64,000 nucleotides of DNA. Source: Luzula sylvatica (taxonomy: Eukaryota; Streptophyta; Magnoliopsida; Poales; Juncaceae). The stretch is taken from positions 30,790,527 to 30,854,526 of the forward strand of contig OX326959.1 in the NCBI GenBank assembly GCA_946800325.1, read 5' to 3'. Below, one piece after another: positions 1-9,830 of the stretch; position 1 is the first letter of the stretch; the number at the start of each line of letters is the position of its first letter. The translations under genes and the position numbers were made by a program. The notes beneath the pieces are model-generated. The model saw only the letters and a program-made list of their open reading frames with translations. It had not been told where the DNA came from and did no database searches.

Positions 1-457
1 CTAATCAATTTGTTACGTCCATGATTATGAGGATATATAGACTATTTACGGAGATACTCTTAGATTGAAATATGTGCCGATTTTTCTCCTTCCAAAGATT
101 TCAAATTGGCTAGTGAATTGTAGCTAACCAAATATCTAGCAATAATTTGTATTCTCTAGTTGGTTTGGGTCGGTGGTACCGTAGAGTGAGACTAACCATT
201 TTTTTATCAAGTTTGAATTAATATATAAATAATCTTTCAATTAATATACCAAAATAATTTACTTATTATATATTTATTAGTTGTATGGGAAAATTAGATA
301 AATAATTTTTGCATAATCTTATAATTAAGGACATATTTGCATATTGGCATTATACCTTGCATTGGTTGACATATCCAGTTCTTTCTATTTATTTTTTTAT
401 TTAATGAATTAAATTCATTGATATTTTACATTATTTCACATAATTAGCTTTTGAATT
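1..457. other. AT-rich intergenic sequence
   Basis: No open frame, tRNA-like motif, terminal repeat or tandem repeat stands out. Composition is strongly AT-rich, with many short A and T runs. I see nothing to annotate. Confidence 0.6.
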
Positions 458-613
458 ATTGATGTACATTAGGGGGAGTCAAATCAATTCTCACAACACA
501 AAAATACATCCAAAAATTTTATTTCATGGAGGGAGCCAAGGCTCCCCTCCTCCCATGAAATTTTTGTGTTGTGAGAATTGATTTGGCTCCCCCTCCCCCT
601 AATGTACATCAAT
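458..613. mobile_element. Foldback (hairpin) MITE-like element
   Basis: A near-perfect palindrome of about 156 bp. The left end reads ATTGATGTACATTAGGGGG and its reverse complement closes the right end; the arms meet at a centre GGAGCCAAGGCTCC. The main differences between arms are a 6-bp duplication (CCCTCC) in the right arm and a few extra bases in the left arm. I find no convincing target duplication, so the superfamily is unknown. A transcript through it would fold into a long hairpin, the form that feeds small-RNA production in plants (known for MITE hairpins; inference here). Just downstream the word GCTGTGTGTGCTTCCTC occurs twice (614-630 and 644-660). Confidence 0.75.
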
Positions 614-868
614 GCTGTGTGTGCTTCCTCCATGGAAGACTTCGCTGTGTGTGCTTCCTCGCAGTGAATAGTAAATACGTGGCTCGGAGCTACGACCAAG
701 AATAGTTGGTATGCATTCTCTCTCTAAGATAATTCCTACTTGTTTCTTTTACATCAATGCTACTCAACAACGTTGCTAAACTTCTACTACTATTGATTGT
801 GAGGTATGTACAAAATACAAATACTTTGAAATTTCACATGAAAAAGCTATTTAACAAAATAAGAAATT

Positions 869-1654
869 TGACCCACAAATGCTTTGAAATGGGATGACGG
901 TATCATGAACTGCGACATCGACACAACAATTGAAAAATCCAAGTTAGAACCAATCATCGATGCGATAAGTTCAATACTCATCGATCACTTCAATGGTAAG
1001 CTTCAAAAAAATAAATTGCCCTTTGATCCTACACAATGTAGCATGAGTCCATGACACCAAGCTGCAGTTAAATAAAGTAATAGTTTATGAAACAAATTTA
1101 ACAGTCTCACTTCCCATTTTACGCAGGGTTCAATCTGACGAGCTACTCTGGCACGAAAATGTTCCATGACGAATATACAACGATTTGGAAAAAGGTATAA
1201 TTACCACTAAAAAAAATCCCATATTTATGTTTCCTATTTCGAGTCACAGTCTCACAGATTGTATTTCTACTTCAAAAAAAATTTTAGGTACCCCGTTCTC
1301 CCAAATACCAAATGAGGACGGGTCGGCACAACATACCAATGAAGCAACAGAACAAATGACTATTAAAGATCTGCTTCAGGCATATAATAGCAACCAAGTA
1401 AGAAAAAAAAAAAAATCAAATTCCAAATAACATCACATTTTTGAAAAAGTCGACGAAAATGGCCCACAAGTGAAAGAGCAAGCAAGAAAAAAAACCCTTC
1501 CAAGAAACTTATAATAAGGTAAAAACAACAACAAAAATAATCAACACTCCAATAAAAAAAATTAAAATAAGTTCCAAATCTGTGACTTGCAGGGATAGTT
1601 AAAGAAGACGAGGAGCAGGAAATCGAACTAAGAATGTGTTTTGTAGATAAGTAA
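869..1654 (+). pseudogene. Decayed multi-exon gene fragment, possibly replication protein A 1-like (OB-fold)
   Basis: Coding-like blocks separated by plausible plant introns. Block 1 (about 879-995) includes EKSKLEPIIDAISSILIDHF and ends at a GTAAGC donor. Block 2 (1127-1194), after an ACGCAG acceptor, continues in the same frame with FNLTSYSGTKMFHDEY and ends at GTATAA. Block 3 (about 1288-1397) follows TTTTAG, contains NEATEQMTIKDLLQAYNSNQ and ends at GTAAGA. Block 4 (1593-1654) follows TTGCAG and ends IELRMCFVDK plus TAA. The pattern 'LTSYSGTK-f-d', followed after an acidic linker by 'MTIKDLL', resembles the end of an OB fold and the linker of plant RFA1-like proteins. Such proteins are often carried by Helitrons and other plant transposons. 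Blocks 2-3 and 3-4 do not join in frame with the splice sites I can see, and there is no clear start. I read it as a fragment or pseudogene. The family call rests on remembered motif patterns and is uncertain. Confidence 0.4.
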
Positions 1655-1662
1655 GAAGAAAA

Positions 1663-2471
1663 TGGTGTTTTTGAGATAACTCCCTAACGTTTCTTGAATT
1701 TACAAAAAAAACCCTAACTTTTGAGAAACTCCAAAAAAAAAAACTACATACAAGATTTTTTTTCAATTACCCCCCTAAAGAGATATTTCATGGTATTGCA
1801 ATTTTTTGGACCAAAATACCCCTCTATTTTTCATCTTTAAATTTAATAAACATATTTTTATATTATTTTATTAATTTAAAATCGCTATAAATATTTTTTA
1901 ATATATACTAATTTTAAAAAACTATATGTCATATACATAATTTTAATCTTTTATTTATTATATATTTTGTCATAGAAAACTAAAATTATAAAAAAACTAT
2001 GATATAGAAAATATTCCTGAAAATATTTTGACAAATTAATATTGTTCTAGTATTTAATTTTAATGTTAAATAGTTATTAATAAAAATAGTTACGGAATAA
2101 TTTTTCTTGCCAAATTAACAATTAATGTATGAAAATTAAAACTAGGATTAGAATAATATTATCGCTAATTTTAATTTCAACAACTATTTTAATTTCAGTA
2201 GCTAGCTCGTTTTGTAATAACTATTTTTATTTTAGTGATTTTTTAGTAATTTTAAATTAATAAAATAATACAAAAATATGTTTATTATATTTAAAGATGA
2301 AAAATAAAGGGATATTTTGGTCCAAAAAAATTATAATACCATGAAATATCCCTTTAGGAGGGTAATTGAAAAGAAAATCTTGTATGTAGGAGATTTTTTG
2401 GAGTTTCTCAAAAGTTAGGGTTTTTTTTTTGTAAATTTAAAAAAAGTTAGGGGGCTATTTGTAAATTTCCC
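1663..2471. mobile_element. MULE-like non-autonomous TIR element, copy A
   Basis: Long terminal inverted repeats of about 200 bp surround an AT-rich core with no coding capacity. The left arm contains CCCTAACTTTTGAGAAACTCC then a block with GGACCAAAATACCCCTCTAT. The right arm carries the reverse complements ending GTAAATTTCCC. The same end structure occurs in the elements at 13367-14556 (9-bp target duplication) and 20329-20807, which places this copy in that family. The left end is degraded and I find no target duplication here. The element begins within about 10 bp of the end of the gene fragment upstream. Confidence 0.7.
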
Positions 2472-5020
2472 ATGTATTAAAGGGGGGCATGTACATGTCA
2501 ATCCGTAAGATAATCAAATCTTAGTCAAATTAAAATATGAATTGAATTTACTATATTGGATTTGTGTTTGTATCTTTTTCAAAATTTTACTTTACATCTG
2601 TCAATCTGTAAGAAAATTCAGAAGCCACAATTGGAAAAAGTAATAGAAAAAGACGAAATCCGTAAGAAAATATGAATTGAATTACTATATTGCATGTACA
2701 TGTCGATTAAGAAAATTCAGAAGCCACAATATTATTAAAGAAGTCCACCACTGAAGTTTCGACATCTGTCAGAACCGCATTGACTTCATCAAATACTCAT
2801 CAATCTAAGAGAAAAAAATAATAGAAAATTTATATAAAAAAGAATTTAATATACAAAATATTAGGTGAATAAAATGTTTAATACAACTTTTGTCGAAAGA
2901 CGAAACACAGAGTTAATAAATTATAATATTTAATACAAGAATTTATATGTGCAACTACAACACTTGTTGGATACTTAAATTATAATATTTCATTTTCATT
3001 GTATTTACCAAGATCTTAATATATTGTAATTATTAACCGTATCCATATTATTCCCATAGTTTAATCCACTAATCTCATTTCATTTTCTCTTAGAAACGCA
3101 ACATTTGTTTCACCTCAACATTTCACTGTTGTACTAGGTTTGTGCTTGGAAATTTGTTAGCACTAATATTCTTTCGTTTGCAGCGTATTTGCATGAAAGA
3201 GTTATTTTGGTGTTCGTTGCTTATGCTTCTTTTCCTAAAAGATGTGAACGTTACCATTTGCGTTCCGTGTTCGGTCTGTCACGGACACGACTGTCTTTTT
3301 TTGGAGATTTGCTTCTTTTGTTGTTTGTTTTTACTTCCTTTGCCAATTTATCAATCTTATATTAGTATTCATATTATCATTATTTGTTCAGATGTTCATG
3401 AAATCGAGTGCATTTGTTCTTTTGGTATTCGCTTTATTCGTTCTTTTTCTTTTTGTTGCAATCTGTTTTAAGTGAATCGGATTAAACGGTTGCTTTTTGG
3501 TTGTTACCCATGAGCAAAATATTGGCATGTATGAATAAATTTGGTTGTTACCCATGAGCAAAATACATATCATTTTATTAGCTATCATGTACATGTAGCA
3601 AACTAATGTTTTATTGTTATTTATTTTCTTGTATTAACAAGAAGTCAAGAACTATGGTCTCCTCCTATGCAATAAAGAAGAAATTGTGTTTTGTTGCCAA
3701 TGATGCGTATGGAAAAAAAAATATTGTATTTAATATGCAAAATATCTTGATTATTAAAAAAAAACCGGATCTTGAACAATCAAGATATTTTCATCTTACA
3801 AATTCCATACTGAGGCAATACAAATTCATGTCACTGTTTTATTTGCAACCTAAGCTTAAGTAATTGTATTTTATTTATGATCATATAGATATATGCATGT
3901 CATTGTATTGTATTTATCATGTGCAAAATGAATTAGCATATAAAAACATATTGATGATGTAAATATAATTTGTTGGACATCTGTGTTCGTGTACTTCTTT
4001 ATTATTCATGGGTTAAATCGATGCAGTTGTATTGTATTTAACGTGTGCCAAACGAATAAATATATAAGCCAGCTCTGTGATTTAATTAGTTTCGTTGGAT
4101 GTGTTGTCTTTAAAGTAAGAAGCAGCATACACAAATCTTGTATTTCCATGAAAACATATACTTATTACTTCTTGCCCTTCCGAAATTTATTCATGTGCCC
4201 GTGTTTTGTTTGCAATTTAAGCTCGTGTAGTTTTATTTTACTTATGGTGTACATTGATGTAATTACATATTTATTCAGTGTCATGTAATTGCATTCTATT
4301 GATTCTTTGCAAAGTGAGTCAATATATACTCAGTTATTCTTTCATCGATTAAAAGTCATGTTGCGTGTACCAAAAATATAAAAAAAAAATGCAAACAATG
4401 TAATATTGCTTTACATGTTCAAAAACTCAAAAAGATGAACCAATTTATGTTGATTTATTTCCCATGGGTACACAAATTATTATCTCCTTTTTGCAATAAA
4501 AAAGAAATCACTATCTGTATTCTATACAAAGTAAACGAAAGCGTGAAAAAATATTTACATCTTTCTGACGGTGTATTTTATACAAAGAAATCACTATTTG
4601 TTCAGGAAAATCGGATCTTGAACAATCAAGATATTTTCATTTTATGATATGAAAGGATCCCTACATCCTGACTACTGAGGCAACTTCGTACTAAAAAAAA
4701 CAAGCAATAACAACATTTGCGCGTGAAATAATATACATGCAAGAGTAACTGTTTATTTAGGGGGATGTGAATAATAAGAAATGAAATTATACCAAGTGAC
4801 GTTGCAAGAGTAACTGTTTATTATTCAAAAATGTTTGTGTTATTTCTGCTTCCATCTTATTTTGGTACTACAAAAATAATTACAGTCCCGTATAATCCGT
4901 TAAAAGAAACAACATTATTAACAACTACATTTACTATCAATCAACCAGAAAAGATGTATACGATGGTATTCAAGAAATGTTTGTATTATTTTTTTTTTGA
5001 AAAACTAAAGAGGCGAAGCC
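2472..5020. repeat. AT-rich intergenic region with short dispersed direct repeats
   Basis: No convincing gene. Short open frames exist but have low-complexity composition and no homology I recognise. Three direct-repeat sets are visible: words such as AAATTCAGAAGCCACAAT near 2614 and 2708; a 24-bp copy pair at 3497-3520 and 3541-3564 (contains GTTACCCATGAGCAAAAT); and an exact 29-bp pair at 3766-3794 and 4612-4640. The last includes a small dyad, ATCTTGA-ACAA-TCAAGAT. The 3.6-3.8 and 4.4-4.65 kb stretches around that pair look like a diverged duplication. Confidence 0.55.
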
Positions 5021-6249
5021 TCTTTTAATATATTAAAGCAAAGTTTAATACATTGGTGCGATTTTACATGATAAATGTAAAAAAGTAGTTTAACGCAAAA
5101 GTAAATTATAATTGCAAAAGTAAGATACAAGCCGAGAAATGATGTTTTCGGCCATCCTTGGACGAACGGTTCGTCTCCACACGAGCTCAAATCTCGTATT
5201 TTTTCCTTTCCCGCTTTTTCCTTTCACTGCCCCCAGACTCACCCCGACTCGCCCGTCGCTGTTGCCCTCTGATCTCCGCCTGGCTGCCGCTGTCGGATCT
5301 CCGCCTCGCTGTCGCTGTCGCTGCCGAAACTCCGTTGTCGGATCTCCGCCTTGCTGTCGGATCTCCGCCTCGCTGTCGGATCTCCGCCTCGCCCTCGCTG
5401 TCGGATCTCCGCCTCGCTGTCGCTGTCGCTGCCGAAACTCCGTTGTCGGATCTCCGCCTCGCTGTCGGATCTCCGCCTCGCCCTCGCTGTCGCCGTCGGA
5501 TGTCGGATCTCAGCCTCGGATCTCCGTCAGGGTTTGCCTCCACCCCGAAATCACCACGAAATCGCCCCTCGCCACGAAATCGCCACGAAATTGCCCCTTT
5601 CCAGCCCTTTCCTCCCGGCGCCAGTCGCTGTTGCCCTTTCCTCCCTTTCCAGTCTTCGCCAGTCCCTGCCAGTCCCTGCCAGTCGCCCGTCGCCAGTCCA
5701 TTTCCTCCCTTTCCTCGAGTTTGGGTGTCCAGAATACGTTTAGGGTTTCGATACGGCAGTCGCCAGTCGCCCTTTCGCCTCGGTGGCCTCGGTTGCCAGT
5801 CCCTGCCAGCCCTTTCCTCCCTGCCAGTCGCTGCCTCCGTCGCGCCGTTCCTCGCCGCTCACCTCGGTTTGTCTCCGTCGCCGCTGTGGCCTCGGTCGCC
5901 GCGCCGTTTGCTCGCCTCGGTCGCCTCGCCGTTCGCCTCGCAAAGGACCTCCAAGAGCTGGAGAGGAAGGCGTGAGAGAGGAGGGGGTGGAGGCGGCGGC
6001 TAGGGTTTGCCTCCACCCCAAAATCGCCCTGTTTGTATTATTTTATACTTCCATCTCTCATAAAACAAACACAATCACGCATTGAACACAACAAACGAAA
6101 CAACCAAGAACACAACTAACACAAATCATTAAGAAAAGCATCTCTCAACTAAGCAACATTAACATCACATACACAATAAAAAAAAAATGAAAAAAAAAAA
6201 AAAAAAAAAAATTAGCTCGCCCGCGCAATAATGCGGGGGTGAAAGCTAG
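5021..6249 (+). mobile_element. Non-autonomous Helitron-like element with GC-rich captured insert
   Basis: The 3' end has the Helitron signature: a stem-loop (CCCGC at 6220-6224, loop, GCGGG at 6233-6237), about a dozen bases later CTAG at 6246-6249, then T. The proposed 5' end is a TC at 5021 followed by TTTTAATATATTAAAGC, which is like plant Helitron 5' ends. It sits beside a small palindrome (AAAGAGGC-GAA-GCCTCTTT) and is not preceded by the usual A, so the 5' boundary is uncertain. No Rep or helicase domain is present. The interior (about 5139-6016) is strikingly GC-rich compared with everything around it and looks like captured genic or 5'-leader DNA. Several reading frames stay open across it in both directions because of composition, so none is trusted. 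Confidence 0.6.
5262..5530 (+). repeat. GC-rich minisatellite inside the Helitron
   Basis: A basic unit of about 19 bp (GTCGGATCTCCGCCTCGCT) recurs many times. It is arranged in a larger unit of 108 bp: the word GCCGAAACTC occurs at 5323 and again at 5431, with matching flanks. A second loose repeat, GCCAGTCCCTGCCAG-like, follows at 5640-5700 and 5795-5830. The phrase GGTTTGCCTCCACCCC occurs near 5532 and again near 6005, so the captured segment itself contains a partial duplication. Confidence 0.75.
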
Positions 6250-6339
6250 TACTTCTTTTAATGCTGAATGAACAATTCAGTGGTGACACGTGGCATCTCT
6301 AAATAAATATATTAGACACAGGCGTATGACACAAACATC

Positions 6340-6411
6340 AATTAGCTCGGTTCGTTGGACTGTTCCACGCCACGATACACGCCGCGGGTTCGATCCCGCT
6401 TGGATCGAACT
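6340..6411 (+). repeat. tRNA-derived SINE head 1
   Basis: Internal RNA polymerase III promoter boxes are visible: an A-box-like TTAGCTCGGTTCGTTGGA (6342-6359) and a B box GGTTCGATCCC (6387-6397), followed by a T run. This is the layout of a tRNA-derived SINE head or a tRNA pseudogene. No intact cloverleaf or anticodon stem is apparent. I see no clear target duplication. Confidence 0.55.
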
Positions 6412-6475
6412 TTTTTTTAATACAATACCTTTATTTGATAAATACATTAAAGACTAAATTATATCACAGATATTT

Positions 6476-6530
6476 CGTTAGCACAGTTGGTTGAGTTGCT
6501 GCGCACGGTTTTAAAGGTTGCCTTCCAAAC
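6476..6530 (+). repeat. tRNA-like SINE fragment 2
   Basis: TTAGCACAGTTGGTTGAG (6479-6496) is a good A box. The B box is degenerate (AAGGTTGCCTTCC). Probably a decayed SINE head immediately downstream of head 1. Confidence 0.4.
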
Positions 6531-6602
6531 AATTTGTAATTGATCATTTTCTAATATTGGATGGATTATGGAAGAAGACTTGTGCGAGTATATAATAATA
6601 AA

Positions 6603-6742
6603 GGGTAATGATATTGACAGGAAATAATATTAATGGGAACAGGAAATTTAAATTTGAAATGGTAATTTTACTTTTAATTCATGCCAAATTTAAATGAAAT
6701 TTCCTGTATCTATATTTATTTTTCCTGTCAATATCACTATCC
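6603..6742. mobile_element. Mutator-like MITE, 140 bp, 9-bp target duplication
   Basis: Terminal inverted repeats of about 25 bp: left GGGTAATGATATTGACAGG, right the reverse complement of GGATAGTGATATTGACAGG. The element is flanked on both sides by AATAATAAA (6594-6602 and 6743-6751), an exact 9-bp duplication, the size made by Mutator-like transposases. No coding capacity. It separates SINE fragment 2 from the next tRNA-like head. Confidence 0.85.
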
Positions 6743-6784
6743 AATAATAAAATAGTGAGTTCGGTTCGGACAGGCAATTTTATG

Positions 6785-6850
6785 AGTTCATACGGTAAGT
6801 GGTCATGCAGAGGACCATGCATGCATGGGTTCGAGTCCGCGGGTCAATAT
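6785..6850 (+). repeat. tRNA-like SINE head 3
   Basis: A B box GGGTTCGAGTCCGCGG lies at 6828-6843, downstream of an A-box-like stretch (GTTCATACGGTAAGTGG) and the word GGACCATGC. The same GGACCATGC plus B-box arrangement is repeated about 120 bp downstream (head 4), and both are followed by TTAATGAATTGATTA. The pair therefore looks like a tandem duplication of one SINE or tRNA pseudogene. Confidence 0.5.
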
Positions 6851-6900
6851 TTTGGTTTAATGAATTGATTATAATAAGCCAAAAAATCGACATGAAAGTT

Positions 6901-6975
6901 TGTTAGTTCCCATGGAATGTTCTCATGCTCTGGACCATGCAGTCGCGTGTTCGAATCCTGTCTTTTTGAAATTAA
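6901..6975 (+). repeat. tRNA-like SINE head 4
   Basis: The B box GTTCGAATCC (6949-6958) matches the tRNA consensus exactly. The upstream sequence has GTTCTCATGC and GGACCATGC, shared in part with head 3, and the same short tail follows. No cloverleaf could be drawn by eye. Confidence 0.5.
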
Positions 6976-7670
6976 TGAATTGATTATTTTTTGGTTTTTT
7001 AAACATTGAATGTAACGAAAGCATAAATTTTTATCATAATGCAATATAGTTATAGTATATAAAATATAAAAAATGTGCAACATCAAATTTGATTATTGGG
7101 AATTTTCGTTTTAATAAATGTTATTTTATCAGATATTTAAAAATCCTCTATAAAAAAAAATTATATATATATATATGAGTAAATATATCATATAATATTT
7201 CAAAAGATATGTTCACAAAGAGATGTTTTGTACATGTTATAGTTAAATTTGTAATTATATTGTACATGCAAATGAAATAAGGACGGGACGTGTAATTATA
7301 CTTTTATTAAAATAAGTTCACGTGCAATTTAAAACAAATATAATATGTTAATAAAATCGAAAAAGATACACTGAAGCGGAGAAAACAAATATAATGTGAT
7401 AAAAAAATCTAAAAATATATACCGAAGCGGAGCTAGGGTCTTTACTAGTTTAATAAATCATGTTCCATCAAAATCGCAAAGGTTGAACGAATCTGCAAAC
7501 ATAAAGTCTTAAAATTTAGGACTAACTAGGATAAATCAAAATGAGTAATAGTTACAAACTTACCACAAAAATGAAACTTAAAGTCCACTTTTTCATCTTG
7601 AGGAGTTTTTAGATGAAATAAAGTACTTACTATTTGTTGAAATTAAAAAAAAAACGGATAATATAATTTA
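6976..7670. other. AT-rich intergenic sequence with a 50-bp partial tandem duplication
   Basis: Mostly featureless. Two similar stretches, about 7334-7381 and 7387-7434, both start ACAAATATAAT and end with GAAGCGGAG. No gene or RNA motif seen. Confidence 0.5.
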
Positions 7671-7931
7671 GGGGGCTTCTATCATACACCATTTTCCTTA
7701 TCATACATTCATTTTCAAGGATATTTGGAGTAATTATCCATTTATGAATATTGAAGGTAAGATCTCAAATATATTTATCAATTAATGTTTGACTAAATTG
7801 GAATTTTTTGTTGTTCATTTAAACAAAAATGTCCATAAAAGATAAATTTTATGATACACCTTTTTACAAATATAATTAATTGCTAAAATACCCAAAATAC
7901 CCTTGTAAAAGGGTGTATGATAGAATTCCCC
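7671..7931. mobile_element. Mutator-like MITE, 261 bp, 9-bp target duplication
   Basis: The terminal inverted repeats are imperfect but clear: left GGGGGCTTCTATCATACACC, right the reverse complement of GGGGAATTCTATCATACACC. Both flanks carry TATAATTTA (7662-7670 and 7932-7940), an exact 9-bp duplication. The subterminal word ATCATACA or ATGATACA is repeated inside both arms. No coding capacity. Confidence 0.85.
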
Positions 7932-7940
7932 TATAATTTA

Positions 7941-8756
7941 TAATACCCTAGTTCTTGAGCATGATGAAATTCATCCTGCACTAAGTAAGTAATCATTACA
8001 TAAAATTATATAATTATGTGATATGATTAATAAATAAGATAACGTGAAATAATAAAATTTGATAATTACCTTCCAAGTTCCACCTCACTAAGGCAAACTA
8101 CAAAGATGTAAAAAAGTTACATTATTGCCCAAGAAAAATCTCATTATTACATCACTTCAAGAAAGAAAACATGGCCTGCATTCTTCCTCGTCCATTTATC
8201 CACCATTATTCAAACAACTTATTTTTTGAATCTAACATAAAAAGAAAGTTGAGATTTTTTTACTCAATTAATTGTTTGAAGTATAAAATTGAGAATTACG
8301 GTTTTGTTTACATTGGCTTGAAACAACATCACTGAAGGCAAGCTTGCATTAAAGCCATCTGCGATAAATAGAAAAAATCTTAGTAATTAAAATTATTCTT
8401 CGAACTAAACTTTGTTTCGGATAATTGTTTTCGGTATTACCTCATCTTGGCATCTTGCGACGAAAAAATGCCGAGGTGAATTTCGACCCCAAAAAGTGGA
8501 ATACCATGCGAGTCTTAGAATAGCCTTCGCCTCCTTCAACAAAGTGGAATAGCATGTGGAGAAAGAGGCCATGCTTTGTTGCGGAAAAGAAAATCCCCGA
8601 AGTTCTTTAAATAGGAAAAACGAAACGAAAATAACTGATTAATACAAAGATATTTTGATTGTGTCTGCTGAAATTAATTCAAGTACATGATCAAGAAAAG
8701 ACTTTTCACAACCCTCATAATAAGCACACCAAAAGTGTTTATGTGCATGATTATAT
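7941..8756. other. Intergenic sequence left of the LTR element
   Basis: No feature supported. The last 7 bases (ATTATAT, 8750-8756) are the left copy of the duplication flanking the LTR element. Confidence 0.55.
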
Positions 8757-9356
8757 TGTTGGGGCGGCGGCAACGAACCGGCACCGCCCCGTGAATAAAA
8801 TAATTCAATTTGCCCGTACAAACGGACCGTAATAACTATGTGAACTCAACCGAATAAACTTAATCAAAACCGTACCTTAACCGTATGCGGAAGCGTATGA
8901 AATCTGTCCGAATTGATGTCGCGTCATCACCGTTGTTGCGTTCATGAAGCCTTAGTCGCAAAGATTTGGAATTCCAAGCACTTTATGATCTCCAATTTGA
9001 AGAATCATTCGGTTTCTTTTCTCCTATGAATCTCTCTTTTCTTAATGGGATGGAAAAGAGAATGGCAGAATCTCATATGTGCTTGGGACCAATTTGCTTT
9101 TATAGTCACAAGACATCTTTTCACAAAGACGTACCTTTTGGGCTCCCTAATGTGGATTTTCTAATTCAGCTCATCATAGAAAATAGAAGCACCACCCACA
9201 ATATTCTACACATCAAAAGGCCCACAACTTAATTGACACATTTAATGCTTAATTTTATAACTAAAATTCATCACTATATTAATAAGCATATAAATGACAA
9301 TATTACAACACATAATATTTTACATATAAGTCCAATGTTGGAATAATGTTCCAACA
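8757..9356 (-). repeat. LTR (3' LTR of the minus-strand element)
   Basis: Nearly identical to 11690-12291. In element orientation it begins TGTTGGAACATTATTCCAAC, itself a short inverted repeat, and ends GCCGCCCCAACA. It lies next to the polypurine tract at about 9357-9367. Confidence 0.93.
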
Positions 9357-9367
9357 ATCTCCCACTC
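9357..9367 (-). other. Polypurine tract
   Basis: The minus-strand sequence GAGTGGGAGAT lies directly against the LTR start. This is the standard plus-strand priming site position in Copia elements. Confidence 0.8.
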
Positions 9368-9667
9368 GGACTATATGTAATTCCTTATAATTACGTATTG
9401 ACCATAAACCGAAATAAGCGTACTTATTTGTCATAAAAAACCTTATGTGTCCCTAACCAATTCCGTCCATCAATAATATCAACGTAGGATCAAAGCGGCT
9501 TTCGTCACATTTAACGCAACTAAACCTTCAATGGTCACATACACTAATACAACTGAATGACATGAATCATGATGTGGATGTGTAGCATGGAAATTTCATG
9601 TAATGTGATCTTAACATGCCTATTTCCAACTTGGTCCTCCTAAAAAATAAATTTAGTAAGATCCTTA

Positions 9668-9830
9668 AAATCGTCTCCTTTAATAACTTAATGAGACAAA
9701 CCGTCTCCTTTAATAACCTAATGAGACAAACCGTCTCCTTCAAAACTGCATTGAGACAACCCGTCTCCTTTCATACCTTATGAGACAAACCGTCTCCTTT
9801 AAACTATATTGAGACGAACCTTATCTAAAT
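9668..9830. repeat. Internal tandem repeat, about 30 bp by 5
   Basis: About five imperfect copies of a unit built from CGTCTCCTTTAATAAC and TTAATGAGACAAAC. It lies near the PPT end of the non-autonomous element. Each unit pairs CGTCTC with GAGAC(A/G), so a folded transcript could form repeated short hairpins. Confidence 0.8.

Noticed and set aside
3142..3471. 109-codon plus-strand frame rich in Cys, Phe and Ile
   Set aside because: T-rich DNA translated; no start context, family or splice structure. Overlapping frames of similar length exist on the other strand.
5139..6021. Overlapping frames of 93-281 codons on both strands
   Set aside because: GC-rich repetitive DNA with few stops in any frame; Pro/Ser/Arg-rich products without a family. 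Kept as captured insert only.
7425..7452. CTAGT-ending sequence after GAAGCGGAG as a second Helitron end
   Set aside because: No hairpin before it; CTAGT is too short to rely on.
8966..9232. 88-codon frame, with partial copies near 11899-12167
   Set aside because: Lies wholly inside the LTRs and is duplicated with them; opposite to the direction of the element.
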